Assembly: GCA_021287075.1 (NCBI GenBank)
Contig: JAJTBD010000001.1
Location: 1-64,000, forward strand
DNA from: Micrococcales bacterium
GTDB taxonomy: Bacteria > Actinomycetota > Actinomycetes > Actinomycetales > Dermatophilaceae
Direction: 5' to 3'
Length of the DNA stretch: 64,000 nt
Shown: positions 26,319 to 35,048 of the stretch, piece by piece
How positions within the stretch are numbered: position 1 is the first letter of the stretch
How the letters are laid out: every line of letters begins with the position of its first letter
Program-made: the position numbers and the translations under genes
The notes under the pieces: model-generated
What the model saw: only the letters and a program-made list of their open reading frames with translations
Databases searched by the model: none
Told to the model about the DNA's origin: nothing

Positions 26319-27557
26319 ATGCCGCGCAGCCCAGCCCTCGCTGCGCTCGCCCTCGCCGTCCTGCTCGCCCCTGCGGCCTGCGCCGACGCAGGTGCGGGCG
26401 ACGGTGGCACCGCCCGTGGCGGGCAGCCCTCGTCGAGCGCCGCCATGCCGAGCGCCGCCGACTCGGCCGGGTCACTGCCCACGGGGTCGCAGTCCTCCGG
26501 CGTCGGGGCGGCTGCGCCATCGAGCGCTGAGATCGCCTCGGCCCTGTCGCGGCACGCCGCGTCGAGACCGGGGGGCCTCGACCTTGCCGTGCTGCGCTAT
26601 GCCCCGGCGGGTGAGGGTGCGGCCGGGGGCGACGGGTCGTGGCGGCTGCCGGTCACCGGTGTCCTCCAGCTGCGCGGATATGACTCTGCCACAAGGCCGT
26701 TCGCCGGATCGGTCACCCTGCGGCGCAGTGCGGGCACCTGGCAGGTCGCCTCCGAGTCGGCGGCCAAGGGTGGCCTGTGGGCGTTGCCCGGCGGGCCCGT
26801 GGAGACCGTGCGGGGGCGGCATTCGATCGTGATCGGCCAGGGCGATCGCGCGCGGCTGAGCGCCCTTGCGGCACAGGCGGATCGGGCCGCGAGCGTGGTC
26901 GCACGCAGGTGGCGCCGCGCCGAGCCGGTGCGTCTGGTGGTGATGGCACCGCGGAGGGCGGACGGGGTGCGGGCGGTCCTGGGGGTGGGCCCACCAGCCG
27001 GCGTCGCCGCGATCACGGACGGTCCGCTGCCCGCAGGCCGGTCGGCACCGGCCGACCGCATCGTCCTCATGCCGGATGCCTTCGGTGCCCTGACCCCCGA
27101 GGGCGCGCAGATGGTCCTGACCCACGAGGCCGTCCATGTGGCGATGCGCGCTGCCACCGATCGCACCGCGCCGCTGTGGCTGGTCGAGGGGCTGGCCGAC
27201 CAGGCCGGCTACGCCGAGACCGGACTTGCGCCGGACGGGATCGCGGGCTCCCTGCTGGACGAGGTGCGGGCTGCGGGCGCGCCCGGCCGGCTGCCCACCG
27301 ACGCCGACCTCGAGAGCACGGGCGGGGAGGCGCTCTCGCGTCTCTACACCTCGGCGTGGCTCGCCGTGCAGACGCTCGACGAGCACCACGGCCAGGGGAC
27401 CGCCCAGCGCGTCTATGCCGCGACCACTGCCCGCACGGCGAGCGGCACCACGGCAGCGGACGCAGTGGATTCGGCACTGGCCGAGGTCGCCCAGACCACG
27501 ACGGCCGAGGTCACCCGCCAGTGGCGGGAGCGGCTGGTGGAGCTGGCCGGTCGGTGA
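26319..27557 (+). CDS. lipoprotein with HExxH metalloprotease-like domain
   Basis: A 412-aa predicted lipoprotein: signal peptide residues 1-21 with lipobox APAAC, then a ~70-residue Ser/Ala/Gly-rich linker. The C-terminal half holds LTHEAVHVAMRA (HExxH) followed by PLWLVEGLADQAGY, a plausible third zinc ligand Glu, as in gluzincins. Between them and the linker are an NTF2-like or beta-rich region (LDLAVLRYAPAGEG) and VVARRWRRAEPVRLVV. Protease activity is inferred from the motif only. The 3' end overlaps the end of the convergent membrane gene by 47 bp. Confidence 0.7.
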   Translation: MPRSPALAALALAVLLAPAACADAGAGDGGTARGGQPSSSAAMPSAADSAGSLPTGSQSSGVGAAAPSSAEIASALSRHAASRPGGLDLAVLRYAPAGEGAAGGDGSWRLPVTGVLQLRGYDSATRPFAGSVTLRRSAGTWQVASESAAKGGLWALPGGPVETVRGRHSIVIGQGDRARLSALAAQADRAASVVARRWRRAEPVRLVVMAPRRADGVRAVLGVGPPAGVAAITDGPLPAGRSAPADRIVLMPDAFGALTPEGAQMVLTHEAVHVAMRAATDRTAPLWLVEGLADQAGYAETGLAPDGIAGSLLDEVRAAGAPGRLPTDADLESTGGEALSRLYTSAWLAVQTLDEHHGQGTAQRVYAATTARTASGTTAADAVDSALAEVAQTTTAEVTRQWRERLVELAGR

Positions 27558-29022
27558 CCCGGCCGCTCGGCCCGCGACCCGCGTCCGGCCCGGGCTCCGC
27601 GTCCGAGACGAGCGCCGCGTCCGAGACGAGCTCCACGTCCGAGACGATCTCGTCCTCGTCGGCGCCGTGTCCGGCCTCCGCCGCGAGGGACAGCGCGACG
27701 AGGGCCCCGGTCAGCCAGTACTGGTTGTAGAAGGCCTGCTTGTTGACGATGTTGGCGGCCAGCAGCACGAGCGCGAGCCAGCGCAGCAGCTGGGGCAGGG
27801 CGGGCTGGCGCCGCCAGACCAGCCAACCGGCCGCGGCCAGCGTGCCCAGGACGGCCAGACCGGTGACCCAGAAGGGCAGGTGGACGCCATAGACGTTGAG
27901 GGCGAGCAGATAGAAGGTGTTGGCGAAGCGGATCGCGTGGAAGCCCACCAGCGCCGTGACCGTGTCGTGGACGAAGTCGGCCGGGCTTGCGATGAACCAC
28001 GGGAGCATCAGCGCGGCCGCCAGCGCGCCGGTCGCGATCGCACGTCGAGCGCCGAAGGGCCGCCAGAGCAGCAGCACGGGCAGCAGCACCGCGAAGTGCT
28101 GCTTGCTGGCGCAAGCCAGGGCGAGGGGCACGACCGCCCACCACGCATGCCCACGCCGGACGAGCACCGCCCACCACACCACGCAGGCGGCCAGCAGCGG
28201 CTCGGTCCATGCCTGGTCGAGCTGGGTGAGCTGGCCGGGCACGGTCGCCAGCAGGGCGATCACCGCGGCGGCCACCCACTGGTGACGGGGGGCCGCCTGG
28301 CGCCCGCCCGCCAGGGCCCACACACCGGCATACAGCACGAGGGACCACACCAGCAGGGCCCACCGCACGTCGCCGGCCAGCCAGCGGCCGGGCGCGAGGA
28401 GCAGCGCGGTCCACGGCAGATAGCTGAAGATGTCCTTGACGCCGGGAGAGCCCGACCAGGCCATGTCATAGATGTTCTCGCCACGGGCGATCGCGTCGGC
28501 GCCCTGCTGGAGGATCGTCCAGACGTCGATGCGCGGGGCCGGGTCGGCGATGATCGCCGCCGCCGAGGCCACCACGTGCACCAACCCGCCCAGAAGCGCC
28601 ACCAGCAGGGGCGCGACTCGTGTGGCCAGGAGCAGCCCGGCGCACCCGAGCGCCGCCGCGGCCAGCAGCCAGCGCACCGCGGTCTCCGCCCCGTCGGGCA
28701 GATAGCTGAAGAGGGGCACGACCAGGGTGAGCAGTGCCGAGCCGGCCAGGGCCGCGCCGACCGCCGGCCCGGTGAGCCGCACACGTCGGCCGGAGAACTG
28801 CCACGCCGCAAGCAGCACCGCGCAGAGCGCCAGAGTGAGCACGATCGGCACCCGGAAGCGCACCACGCTCCACTGGAGCACGCAGAAATACGCAAGCCAG
28901 GCCAGTGCGAGCACCAGTGCGGGCCAACGGTTCTCGGCCTGGAGCGCGCGGGCGGCCGGGGAACGCCGAGCGGACGCACCCTGTCGGGCGCGTCCGCTCG
29001 GCGAGGCGGGGGAGGGGGTCAC
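27511..29022 (-). CDS. polytopic GT-C type membrane glycosyltransferase (DUF2029-like)
   Basis: A 503-aa membrane protein with about twelve hydrophobic helices after a short basic N-terminus. Between helices are DPAPRIDVWTILQQGADAI and ENIYDMAWSG, the DxW/ENxY type loop of alpha-mannosyltransferase-like GT87 proteins. LTQLDQAWTEPLL and SKQHFAVLLP support the assignment. The GTG start overlaps the stop of the acyl-CoA synthetase (GTGA). The last 60 residues are hydrophilic with three VSDxE/A repeats and overlap the convergent gene. Donor likely a polyprenyl-phosphate sugar; acceptor unknown. Confidence 0.72.
   Translation of the reverse strand: MTPSPASPSGRARQGASARRSPAARALQAENRWPALVLALAWLAYFCVLQWSVVRFRVPIVLTLALCAVLLAAWQFSGRRVRLTGPAVGAALAGSALLTLVVPLFSYLPDGAETAVRWLLAAAALGCAGLLLATRVAPLLVALLGGLVHVVASAAAIIADPAPRIDVWTILQQGADAIARGENIYDMAWSGSPGVKDIFSYLPWTALLLAPGRWLAGDVRWALLVWSLVLYAGVWALAGGRQAAPRHQWVAAAVIALLATVPGQLTQLDQAWTEPLLAACVVWWAVLVRRGHAWWAVVPLALACASKQHFAVLLPVLLLWRPFGARRAIATGALAAALMLPWFIASPADFVHDTVTALVGFHAIRFANTFYLLALNVYGVHLPFWVTGLAVLGTLAAAGWLVWRRQPALPQLLRWLALVLLAANIVNKQAFYNQYWLTGALVALSLAAEAGHGADEDEIVSDVELVSDAALVSDAEPGPDAGRGPSGRVTDRPAPPAAPATGG
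27599..27652. repeat. 3 x 18-bp tandem repeat in membrane GT C-terminus
   Basis: Three copies of an 18-bp unit beginning (G/A)CGTCCGAGACGA at 27599, 27617 and 27635, encoding repeated (A/V/E)LVSD-type hexapeptides in the cytoplasmic tail. Confidence 0.85.
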
Positions 29023-30803
29023 GAGTAGAGCGACTCGACCTCGGAGTTGTAGTCCCGCATGACCTCGGCCCGGCGCAGTTTGAGCGACGGCGTGAGATGG
29101 CCGGTCTCCTCGGTGAAGTCGTGGTCGATCAGGCGCCACTTGCGGATCGACTCGGCCTTGGAGACGGCCTTGTTGGCGCGGTCGACGGCCTCCTGGATGT
29201 GCTCGTGGACGGTCGGGTCGTCGAGGGCCTGCTCGAGCGTGATGCCGTCGAGGCCGTGGTTGGCCGCCCAGGTGGGCAGCATCTCCTCGTCGAGGGTGAC
29301 CAGGGCGCCGATGAAGGGCTTGCCGTCGCCGACCACCATGCACTGGGAGACCAGCGGGTGCGCGCGGAGGCGGTCCTCCAGCACCGCTGGCGCGACGTTC
29401 TTGCCGCCCGCCGTCACCAGGATCTCCTTCTTGCGCCCGGTGATCCGCAGGTAGCCGTCCTCGTCGAGCTCGCCGAGGTCACCGGTGTGGAACCACCCGT
29501 CCGAGATCGCGGACGCGGTGGCCTCGGCGTTGTCGTGGTAGTTGCGGAAGACGCCGACGCCCTGGACGAGGATCTCGCCGTCGTCGGCGACCCGGACGCT
29601 CGTGCCGGGCAGCGGCGGGCCGACGGTGCCGATCTTGATGCGCTCGGGCACGTTGACGCACAGGGGCGCCGTGGTCTCGGTGAGGCCGTAGCCCTCGAGG
29701 ATGGTGACCCCGATGCCGCGGAAGAAGTGGCCGAGCCGCTCGCCCAGGGGGGCGCCGCCGGACACGGCATACTCCACCTGCCCGCCCATCGCGGCGCGCA
29801 GCTTGCTGTAGACGAGCTTGTCGAAGACCTTGTGCTGGGCCCGCAGGGCCAGCCCCGGCCGGCCGCCGTCCATCGCCCGGGAGTAGGCGATCGCCGTGGC
29901 CGCGGCCCGGTGGAAGATCGCGCCCTTGCCGTCGCCGGACGCCTTGGCCTCGGAGGAGTTGTAGATCTTCTCGAACACCCGGGGGACGGCGAGGATGAAC
30001 GTGGGACGGAAGGCCGCGAAGTCGTCGAGGACGTTCTTGATGTCGGCGCTGTGGCCCATCCGGGCCTCGCCCTCGACACACAGGACCTGGATATAGCGGG
30101 CGAACACGTGGGCGATCGGCAGGAAGAGCAGAGTGGAGGCGCCGTCGCGGCTGACGACCGTGCCCAGTCGGGCGACGGTGTTCTCGCACAGGTCGAGGAA
30201 GTTGCCGTGGGTCAGCTCGCAGCCCTTGGGCCGTCCCGTGGTGCCCGAGGTGTAGATGATCGTCGCGAGCGAGTCGCGGTTCTGCCCCGCCCGGGCCGCG
30301 GCCAGGGCGTCGTCACTGACCCCCGAGCCTGCCTCCCGCAGCTCGCGCAGGTCGTCGACGCGCCACACATGGGTGAGGCTGGGCAGCTCGTCACGCACGG
30401 ACTCCAGCAGCCGGACGTGGGCGTCCTTCTCGAGGAAGACGCCGGTGGCGCCCGAGTCGCTGAGGATCCACTGGATCTGCTCGGCCGAGGACGACTCGTA
30501 GATCGGCACCCCGGCGGCGCCGGCCGCCCAGAGCGCGAAGTCGACCAGCGTCCACTCGTAGCGCGTGGCGCTCATGATGCCGACGCGGTCACCGGGCGCG
30601 ATGCCGGCACCGACCAGCCCGCGGGCCAGGCTGGCGACGTCGGCGGCGAACTCGCTCGCGGTGATGTCGCTCCACTGTCCGCCCGGGCCCTTGACGGTGA
30701 ATGCCGCGCGATGGGGCTGGCGCTGGGCATTGCGTGCCGGGAGGTCGCCCAGGTGCCCCTCGGTGGTCTGAGGTGCCATTGGGGGGACAACGTGCTCTTT
30801 CAC
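29019..30803 (-). CDS. long-chain fatty acid--CoA ligase (AMP-forming)
   Basis: A 594-aa ANL-superfamily enzyme of the FadD15/long-chain group, activating fatty acids to acyl-CoA. Motifs: P-loop-like IIYTSGTTGRPKGCELTHGN (about 180-199), FLPIAHVFARY, AVSGGAPLG, GYGLTETTAP, the motor GDLGELDEDGYLRITGRKKE (about 440-459), and the C-terminal catalytic Lys in LTPSLKLRR. GTG start with AGGAGGAA 7 bases upstream. It probably forms an operon with the membrane glycosyltransferase that overlaps its stop. A palindrome upstream (30838-30849) is a candidate operator. Confidence 0.92.
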   Translation of the reverse strand: MKEHVVPPMAPQTTEGHLGDLPARNAQRQPHRAAFTVKGPGGQWSDITASEFAADVASLARGLVGAGIAPGDRVGIMSATRYEWTLVDFALWAAGAAGVPIYESSSAEQIQWILSDSGATGVFLEKDAHVRLLESVRDELPSLTHVWRVDDLRELREAGSGVSDDALAAARAGQNRDSLATIIYTSGTTGRPKGCELTHGNFLDLCENTVARLGTVVSRDGASTLLFLPIAHVFARYIQVLCVEGEARMGHSADIKNVLDDFAAFRPTFILAVPRVFEKIYNSSEAKASGDGKGAIFHRAAATAIAYSRAMDGGRPGLALRAQHKVFDKLVYSKLRAAMGGQVEYAVSGGAPLGERLGHFFRGIGVTILEGYGLTETTAPLCVNVPERIKIGTVGPPLPGTSVRVADDGEILVQGVGVFRNYHDNAEATASAISDGWFHTGDLGELDEDGYLRITGRKKEILVTAGGKNVAPAVLEDRLRAHPLVSQCMVVGDGKPFIGALVTLDEEMLPTWAANHGLDGITLEQALDDPTVHEHIQEAVDRANKAVSKAESIRKWRLIDHDFTEETGHLTPSLKLRRAEVMRDYNSEVESLYS

Positions 30804-30837
30804 GGACTTCCTCCTGGTCGACGACTGCCACGCACCC

Positions 30838-30849
30838 TACCGATCGGTA
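30838..30849. promoter_or_regulatory. TACCGATCGGTA palindrome upstream of acyl-CoA ligase
   Basis: A perfect 12-bp palindrome 35 bases before the ligase GTG. The form ACCGATCGGT resembles operators of TetR-family regulators of fatty-acid genes in actinobacteria; that assignment is inference. Confidence 0.5.
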
Positions 30850-31029
30850 ATGGCAAGGGGGGAGGGCTGCCGAGCACCTCCGACAGTAATCCCTGCCACA
30901 GCGGTCCCTCCGCGGGGGCCCGCCACCTGCCCGGATGCGGGGGCGGGTCCGGTCCGAGGGGGGGGGTGGGAGTCGATGCCGCGCTCCGGCAGGGCCGCAC
31001 CCGCTCGCCGGGCGGGTACTCTCCTCACC

Positions 31030-31473
31030 ATGGCCGACCGCACTGAGTCCCGGATCACGATCGACGCCCCGCCCGGCGCCGTGCTCGATGTCATCGCCGA
31101 CTTCGAGGCCTACCCGCAGTGGGCGACCGAGGTGAAGGAGGCCCAGATCCTCGCCGAGGACGGTGACGGCTGGGCCGACCAGGTCCGCTTCACCCTCGAC
31201 GCGGGCGCCATCCAGGACACCTACACCCTCGAATACGACTGGGACATCGACGAGGACGGCGCCGGCGTCGTCTCCTGGAGCCTGGTCGAGGGCCGGGTGC
31301 TGAAGATGATGACCGGGTCCTACACCCTCACCGCCAAGGGCGAGAGCACCGAGGTCGTCTATCGCCTCGCCGTCGACGTCATCATCCCCATGATGGGCAT
31401 GCTCAAGCGCAAGGCGGAGAAGATCATCGTCGACACCGCCCTGAAGGAGCTGAAGAAGCGCGCCGAGGGCTGA
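31030..31473 (+). CDS. SRPBCC (START-like) family protein
   Basis: A 147-aa lipid-binding-fold protein: TESRITIDAPPGAVLDVIADFEAYPQWATEV at the N-terminus is the typical polyketide-cyclase/CoxG-like opening, with a long C-terminal helix (MLKRKAEKIIVDTALKELK). A TACTCT -10 element ends 7 bases before the ATG (leaderless). It is the first of a tightly packed set with the ArsA-like, Cys-motif and ROK genes, an association I recall near glkA in Streptomyces. Ligand unknown. Confidence 0.85.
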   Translation: MADRTESRITIDAPPGAVLDVIADFEAYPQWATEVKEAQILAEDGDGWADQVRFTLDAGAIQDTYTLEYDWDIDEDGAGVVSWSLVEGRVLKMMTGSYTLTAKGESTEVVYRLAVDVIIPMMGMLKRKAEKIIVDTALKELKKRAEG

Positions 31474-31482
31474 CCCGGCCCG

Positions 31483-32610
31483 ATGCGACTCCTGCTCCAC
31501 ACCGGCGCCGGCGGGGTCGGCACCACCACCGTCGCCGGCGCGTATGCCGCCCACACGGCCGCCGAGGGCGGCCGCGCGCTCGCGCTCTCCCTCCGCCGCG
31601 GCCGGGGGCTGGCCGAGGCGCTCGAGGCGCCTGCGGACTGCGACCCCGGCGCCCCCGTCGAGGTCGCGCCCCGGCTGTCCGTCCTCGGGGCGCCCCCGCT
31701 GGACGGGGAGCGGCTGGCGGCGGGGCGCGGTGCCCCGGTGCGCGACTACCTCACCTCCGTGCTGCCACGGGTGGGTCTGCCCGACACCATCGCCGAGGAG
31801 CTGGCCTGGCTGCCGCAGGGGGCCGATGTCGCCGCGCTGCTGGGGCTGCTCGCCGAGGCCGAGTCGGGGCGGTGGGACCTGATCAGTGTCGATGCCGGAC
31901 CGCTGCCCTCGGCGGCCGAGCTCGTCGGCGCCCCCGCGGTGCTGGCGTGGCTGCTCGGCCAGACCGACGGGCTCCAGCAGCGCATCGTGACCCTCGGACG
32001 GGCCATCGCGGCCGCCGCCGGCCCGGTCCTGCCCGGGCCGGACAGTTTTGAGGCCATCGCCTCCGTGCGCACCCGGCTGGCGCGGCTGGCCGAGCTGCTC
32101 GCCGGGCCCGAGACCTCCGCCGCCCTGGTGCTCTCGCCGCGGTCGGCCGCGCTCCTCGAGGCCGCCGACGCGCTGCTGCCGCTGGCGCTCGCCGGCGTCC
32201 CCGTCGACCGCCTGACGATGACGCCGGCCGGCGCGGAGGTGGCCCTGCCAGCGCAGCTGCGCGGCATACCTCTGGCGCAGTGGCCGGACCTGGGGAGGGA
32301 GCCGCGCGGGCCCCAGGAGCACGCGGATCTCGTTGTCCCGCAGCCGGATCCGCAGGTGCAGCCGGCGCGGCGCGCCGTGCTCGAGGGCGCCGGTGGATAC
32401 CGCCTGGTCCAGCCCGTGCCGGGGGTGAGCGCCGGCGAGGTGCTCCTTCGCCGGCAGGGGAGCAGTCTGGTGGCGACCGTGCGCGGGCACCGGGCGATCC
32501 TGCCGCTGCCGGGTGCGCTGCGACGATGCTCCGCCGGGGCCGCCAGCGTGCGCGACGGCCGACTCGAGATCGACTTCACCAGAGACGAGGAGGAGTGGCC
32601 CCGTGGCTGA
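31483..32610 (+). CDS. degenerate ArsA/MinD-like P-loop protein
   Basis: A 375-aa protein opening with LLLHTGAGGVGTTTVAGAYA, clearly derived from the deviant Walker A KGGxGKTT of ArsA/MinD ATPases, but with both lysines gone (Ala and Thr instead). A Walker B-like WDLISVDAGPLPSAAE is near residues 128-143. The C-terminal third contains a beta-rich domain (GYRLVQPVPGVSAGEVLLRRQGSSLVATV), as in actinobacterial ArsA-like proteins. It is probably unable to hydrolyse ATP by the usual route. It starts 9 bases after the SRPBCC gene and overlaps the next gene by 8 bases. Confidence 0.78.
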   Translation: MRLLLHTGAGGVGTTTVAGAYAAHTAAEGGRALALSLRRGRGLAEALEAPADCDPGAPVEVAPRLSVLGAPPLDGERLAAGRGAPVRDYLTSVLPRVGLPDTIAEELAWLPQGADVAALLGLLAEAESGRWDLISVDAGPLPSAAELVGAPAVLAWLLGQTDGLQQRIVTLGRAIAAAAGPVLPGPDSFEAIASVRTRLARLAELLAGPETSAALVLSPRSAALLEAADALLPLALAGVPVDRLTMTPAGAEVALPAQLRGIPLAQWPDLGREPRGPQEHADLVVPQPDPQVQPARRAVLEGAGGYRLVQPVPGVSAGEVLLRRQGSSLVATVRGHRAILPLPGALRRCSAGAASVRDGRLEIDFTRDEEEWPRG

Positions 32611-33097
32611 GCACCGCAGCGGCGATGTCGGGAGCGTCGCCGAGGAGACCGCACGCCTGGTCGCCGCGCTCCGGGAGTATGCCGTGCCCCCGCCTCCCAG
32701 CGAGGGCGCGCCGGCGGGTCAGACGCCCCCGCCGTCCCCATCCGCGTCGCGCTGCGCCGACCACGACGCGCGCGGCGAGCGCCCCGTCGCCTGCGAGCTC
32801 TGCCCCGTCTGCCAGGGCATCGCGGTGCTCCACTCGCTCCGGCCCGAGGTCGTCGAGCGCCTCGCCGAGCTCGCCTCCACGGCCGCGGCCTTCCTCGGCG
32901 AGCTGGCCCAGGAGGCCAGGTCCGGGAGCGAGCGCGACCCCGGCCCGGGCGCCGACACCAGCGGCTGGCCGGCCCCCGAGAGGCCGGCATCCCGCGAGCG
33001 GCACCACGACATCCCCGTGACCGACGGACGCCCGGCCCCCGCCGCCGTGGATGATGGGGAGCGACGCGAGCACCCGCATGGAGAGGACCCGGCATGA
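32603..33097 (+). CDS. uncharacterised protein with CELCPVCQ motif
   Basis: A 164-aa protein starting at GTG 32603 (AGGAGG about 8 bases upstream, overlapping the ArsA-like stop). Residues about 50-70 hold RCADHDARGERPVACELCPVC, with three cysteines and a His that could bind metal. LHSLRPEVVERLAELASTAAAFLGEL is an amphipathic helix. The last 60 residues are low-complexity Pro/Arg/Asp/His. No domain recognised. Coupled to the ROK kinase downstream (ATGA). Confidence 0.65.
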   Translation: MAEHRSGDVGSVAEETARLVAALREYAVPPPPSEGAPAGQTPPPSPSASRCADHDARGERPVACELCPVCQGIAVLHSLRPEVVERLAELASTAAAFLGELAQEARSGSERDPGPGADTSGWPAPERPASRERHHDIPVTDGRPAPAAVDDGERREHPHGEDPA

Positions 33098-34053
33098 CCC
33101 TGACGATCGGCATCGACATCGGCGGCACCAAGCTGGCCGGGGGACTGGTCGACGAGCACGGCACCATCCTCAGGGAGGGGCGGCGCGACACCCCCGCCCA
33201 GGACCCCGCCGCCATCGCCACCGAGGCCGCCGACATCGTGCGCGAACTGGCCGAGGGCGCGCCCGCAGACGTCGCCGGGGTGGGCCTGGCCTGCGCCGGC
33301 TTCATCAACGCCGAGGGCACCCACATCCTCTTCGCGCCCAACCTCGCGTGGCGCAACGAGCCGATGCAGGAGCGGCTGTCCGCGCTCGTCGACTATCCCG
33401 TTGTCATCGAGAACGACGCTAATGCCGCGGCCTGGGGCGAGTTCCGGCACGGGGCCGCCAGCGACGCCGACGACATGCTGCTCGTCACGATCGGCACCGG
33501 CGTCGGCGGCGGCATCGTCAGCGACGGCAAGCTCCTGCGCGGTGCCTATGGCATCGGTGGGGAGATCGGCCACATGCGGCTCGTGCCGGGCGGCCACCGC
33601 TGCGGCTGCGGCAACCGCGGCTGCTTCGAGGTCTATGGCTCCGGCTCCGCGCTGGTGCGCGAGGCCCGTGAGCTGATCGCGTCGGGCACCCCGCTGGCCG
33701 CCGGCCTGTCCGAGCGGTGCGGGGGAGACCCCGACCGGCTCAAGGGCCGCGACGTGACCGCAGCGGCGGAGGCAGACGACCCCGCCGCCAAGGAGCTGCT
33801 CACCGACCTCGGCACCTGGATCGGCGAGGGCGTCGCCTCTCTCGGCGCGGTGCTCGACCCCGGCCGCATCGTCATCGGTGGCGGTGTCGTCGAGGCCGGT
33901 GACCTGCTCATGCAGCCCATCCGGGCCGCCTACGGCCGCAACCTGATCGGCCGCGGATACCGCCCGATGCCCGAGATCGTCGCGGCCAGCCTCGGCAACC
34001 GGGCCGGCCTCATCGGCGCCGCCGCGCTGGCGGCCGACGAGGCCCGCCGATGA
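33094..34053 (+). CDS. ROK-family glucokinase
   Basis: A 319-aa sugar kinase, probably glucose to glucose-6-phosphate. Phosphate-1 GIDIGGTKLAGGLVD at the N-terminus, catalytic ENDANAAAWGE near 106-116, TIGTGVGGGIV, and the zinc-binding ROK signature GHMRLVPGGHRCGCGNRGCFE (His plus CGCGNRGC). Adenosine motif VIGGGVVEAGDLL near 255. It is the first of two ROK kinases in tandem and is coupled to its neighbours by 4-base overlaps at both ends. Confidence 0.92.
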   Translation: MTLTIGIDIGGTKLAGGLVDEHGTILREGRRDTPAQDPAAIATEAADIVRELAEGAPADVAGVGLACAGFINAEGTHILFAPNLAWRNEPMQERLSALVDYPVVIENDANAAAWGEFRHGAASDADDMLLVTIGTGVGGGIVSDGKLLRGAYGIGGEIGHMRLVPGGHRCGCGNRGCFEVYGSGSALVREARELIASGTPLAAGLSERCGGDPDRLKGRDVTAAAEADDPAAKELLTDLGTWIGEGVASLGAVLDPGRIVIGGGVVEAGDLLMQPIRAAYGRNLIGRGYRPMPEIVAASLGNRAGLIGAAALAADEARR

Positions 34054-35048
34054 GCGCAGGGCAGGCCCCGTCCGACGGGCTCGCGATCGGCATCGACATC
34101 GGCGGCACCAAGGTGGCCGGTGGGCTGGTCGACGCCGACGGAGCGGTGCTCTGCCGGGCCCGTCGCGACACCCCGCACCGCTCCAAGAGCCCCGACGTCG
34201 TCGAGTCCCTCATCGTCGACGTGGTGCGCGAGCTGCGCGAGCAGGCAGGCGGCCGCGAGATCGTCGGGGTCGGCATCGGCGCGGCCGGCTTCGTCGCCGC
34301 CGACCGCGCCACCATCGTCTTCGCCCCCCACCTGTCCTGGCGGCACGAGCCGCTGCGCGACGGGCTGGCCAGTCGCATCGACCTGCCCGTGTGCATCGAC
34401 AACGACGCCAACGCGGCGGTGTGGGGGGAGTGGCGCTTCGGCGCCGGCCGCGGCGAGAGCCACCTCATGCTCGTCAACCTCGGCACCGGCATCGGCGGTG
34501 GCCTGATGATCAACGGCGAGGTGATCCGCGGGCGCTATGGCATCGCGGGCGAGTTCGGCCACATGCAGGTCGTGCCTGGCGGCCAGCGCTGCGAGTGCGG
34601 CAACCGCGGCTGCTGGGAGCAATATGCCTCGGGCAATGCCCTTGTGCGAGAGGCCCGTTCGCTGATGACAGCCAACAGCCCCATGGCCACCGATCTGCTC
34701 GACCGGGTCGACGGCGATCCGGCCGGTCTCACCGGGCCGCTCATCACCGAGGCCGCCCAGGACGGCGACCAGACGGCCGTCGAGTTGCTCGCGGAGATCG
34801 GCCAGTGGCTGGGGGTGGGCATCGCCAACCTCGCGGCGGCCTTCGACCCCGGCGTCTTTGTCATCGGCGGTGGCGTCAGCGCCGCCGGTGACCTGCTGCT
34901 CGGGCCCGCCCGCGAGACCTTCGGCCGTCAGCTGACCGGTCGCGGCTATCGCCCCAAGGCCGAGATCCGCGCGGCCGAGCTCGGCAACGAGGCCGGGCTG
35001 GTCGGGGCGGCCGACCTGGCCCGGCGCGACGCGGCAGGCCGCAGGTGA
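34050..35048 (+). CDS. second ROK-family glucokinase
   Basis: A 332-aa paralogue of the preceding gene with all kinase motifs intact: GIDIGGTKVAGGLVD, DNDANAAVWGEWR (catalytic Asp), LGTGIGGGL, and GHMQVVPGGQRCECGNRGCWE (zinc site). Actinobacterial glucokinases (polyphosphate- or ATP-dependent) share these, so cosubstrate cannot be told from sequence alone. It overlaps both neighbours by four bases. The two copies differ clearly throughout, so this is not a recent duplication. Confidence 0.9.
   Translation: MSAGQAPSDGLAIGIDIGGTKVAGGLVDADGAVLCRARRDTPHRSKSPDVVESLIVDVVRELREQAGGREIVGVGIGAAGFVAADRATIVFAPHLSWRHEPLRDGLASRIDLPVCIDNDANAAVWGEWRFGAGRGESHLMLVNLGTGIGGGLMINGEVIRGRYGIAGEFGHMQVVPGGQRCECGNRGCWEQYASGNALVREARSLMTANSPMATDLLDRVDGDPAGLTGPLITEAAQDGDQTAVELLAEIGQWLGVGIANLAAAFDPGVFVIGGGVSAAGDLLLGPARETFGRQLTGRGYRPKAEIRAAELGNEAGLVGAADLARRDAAGRR

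Noticed and set aside
33094..35048. Recent duplication of a glucokinase gene
   Set aside because: The two proteins differ at many positions over their whole length and the DNA shows no long identical stretch, so the copies are old.
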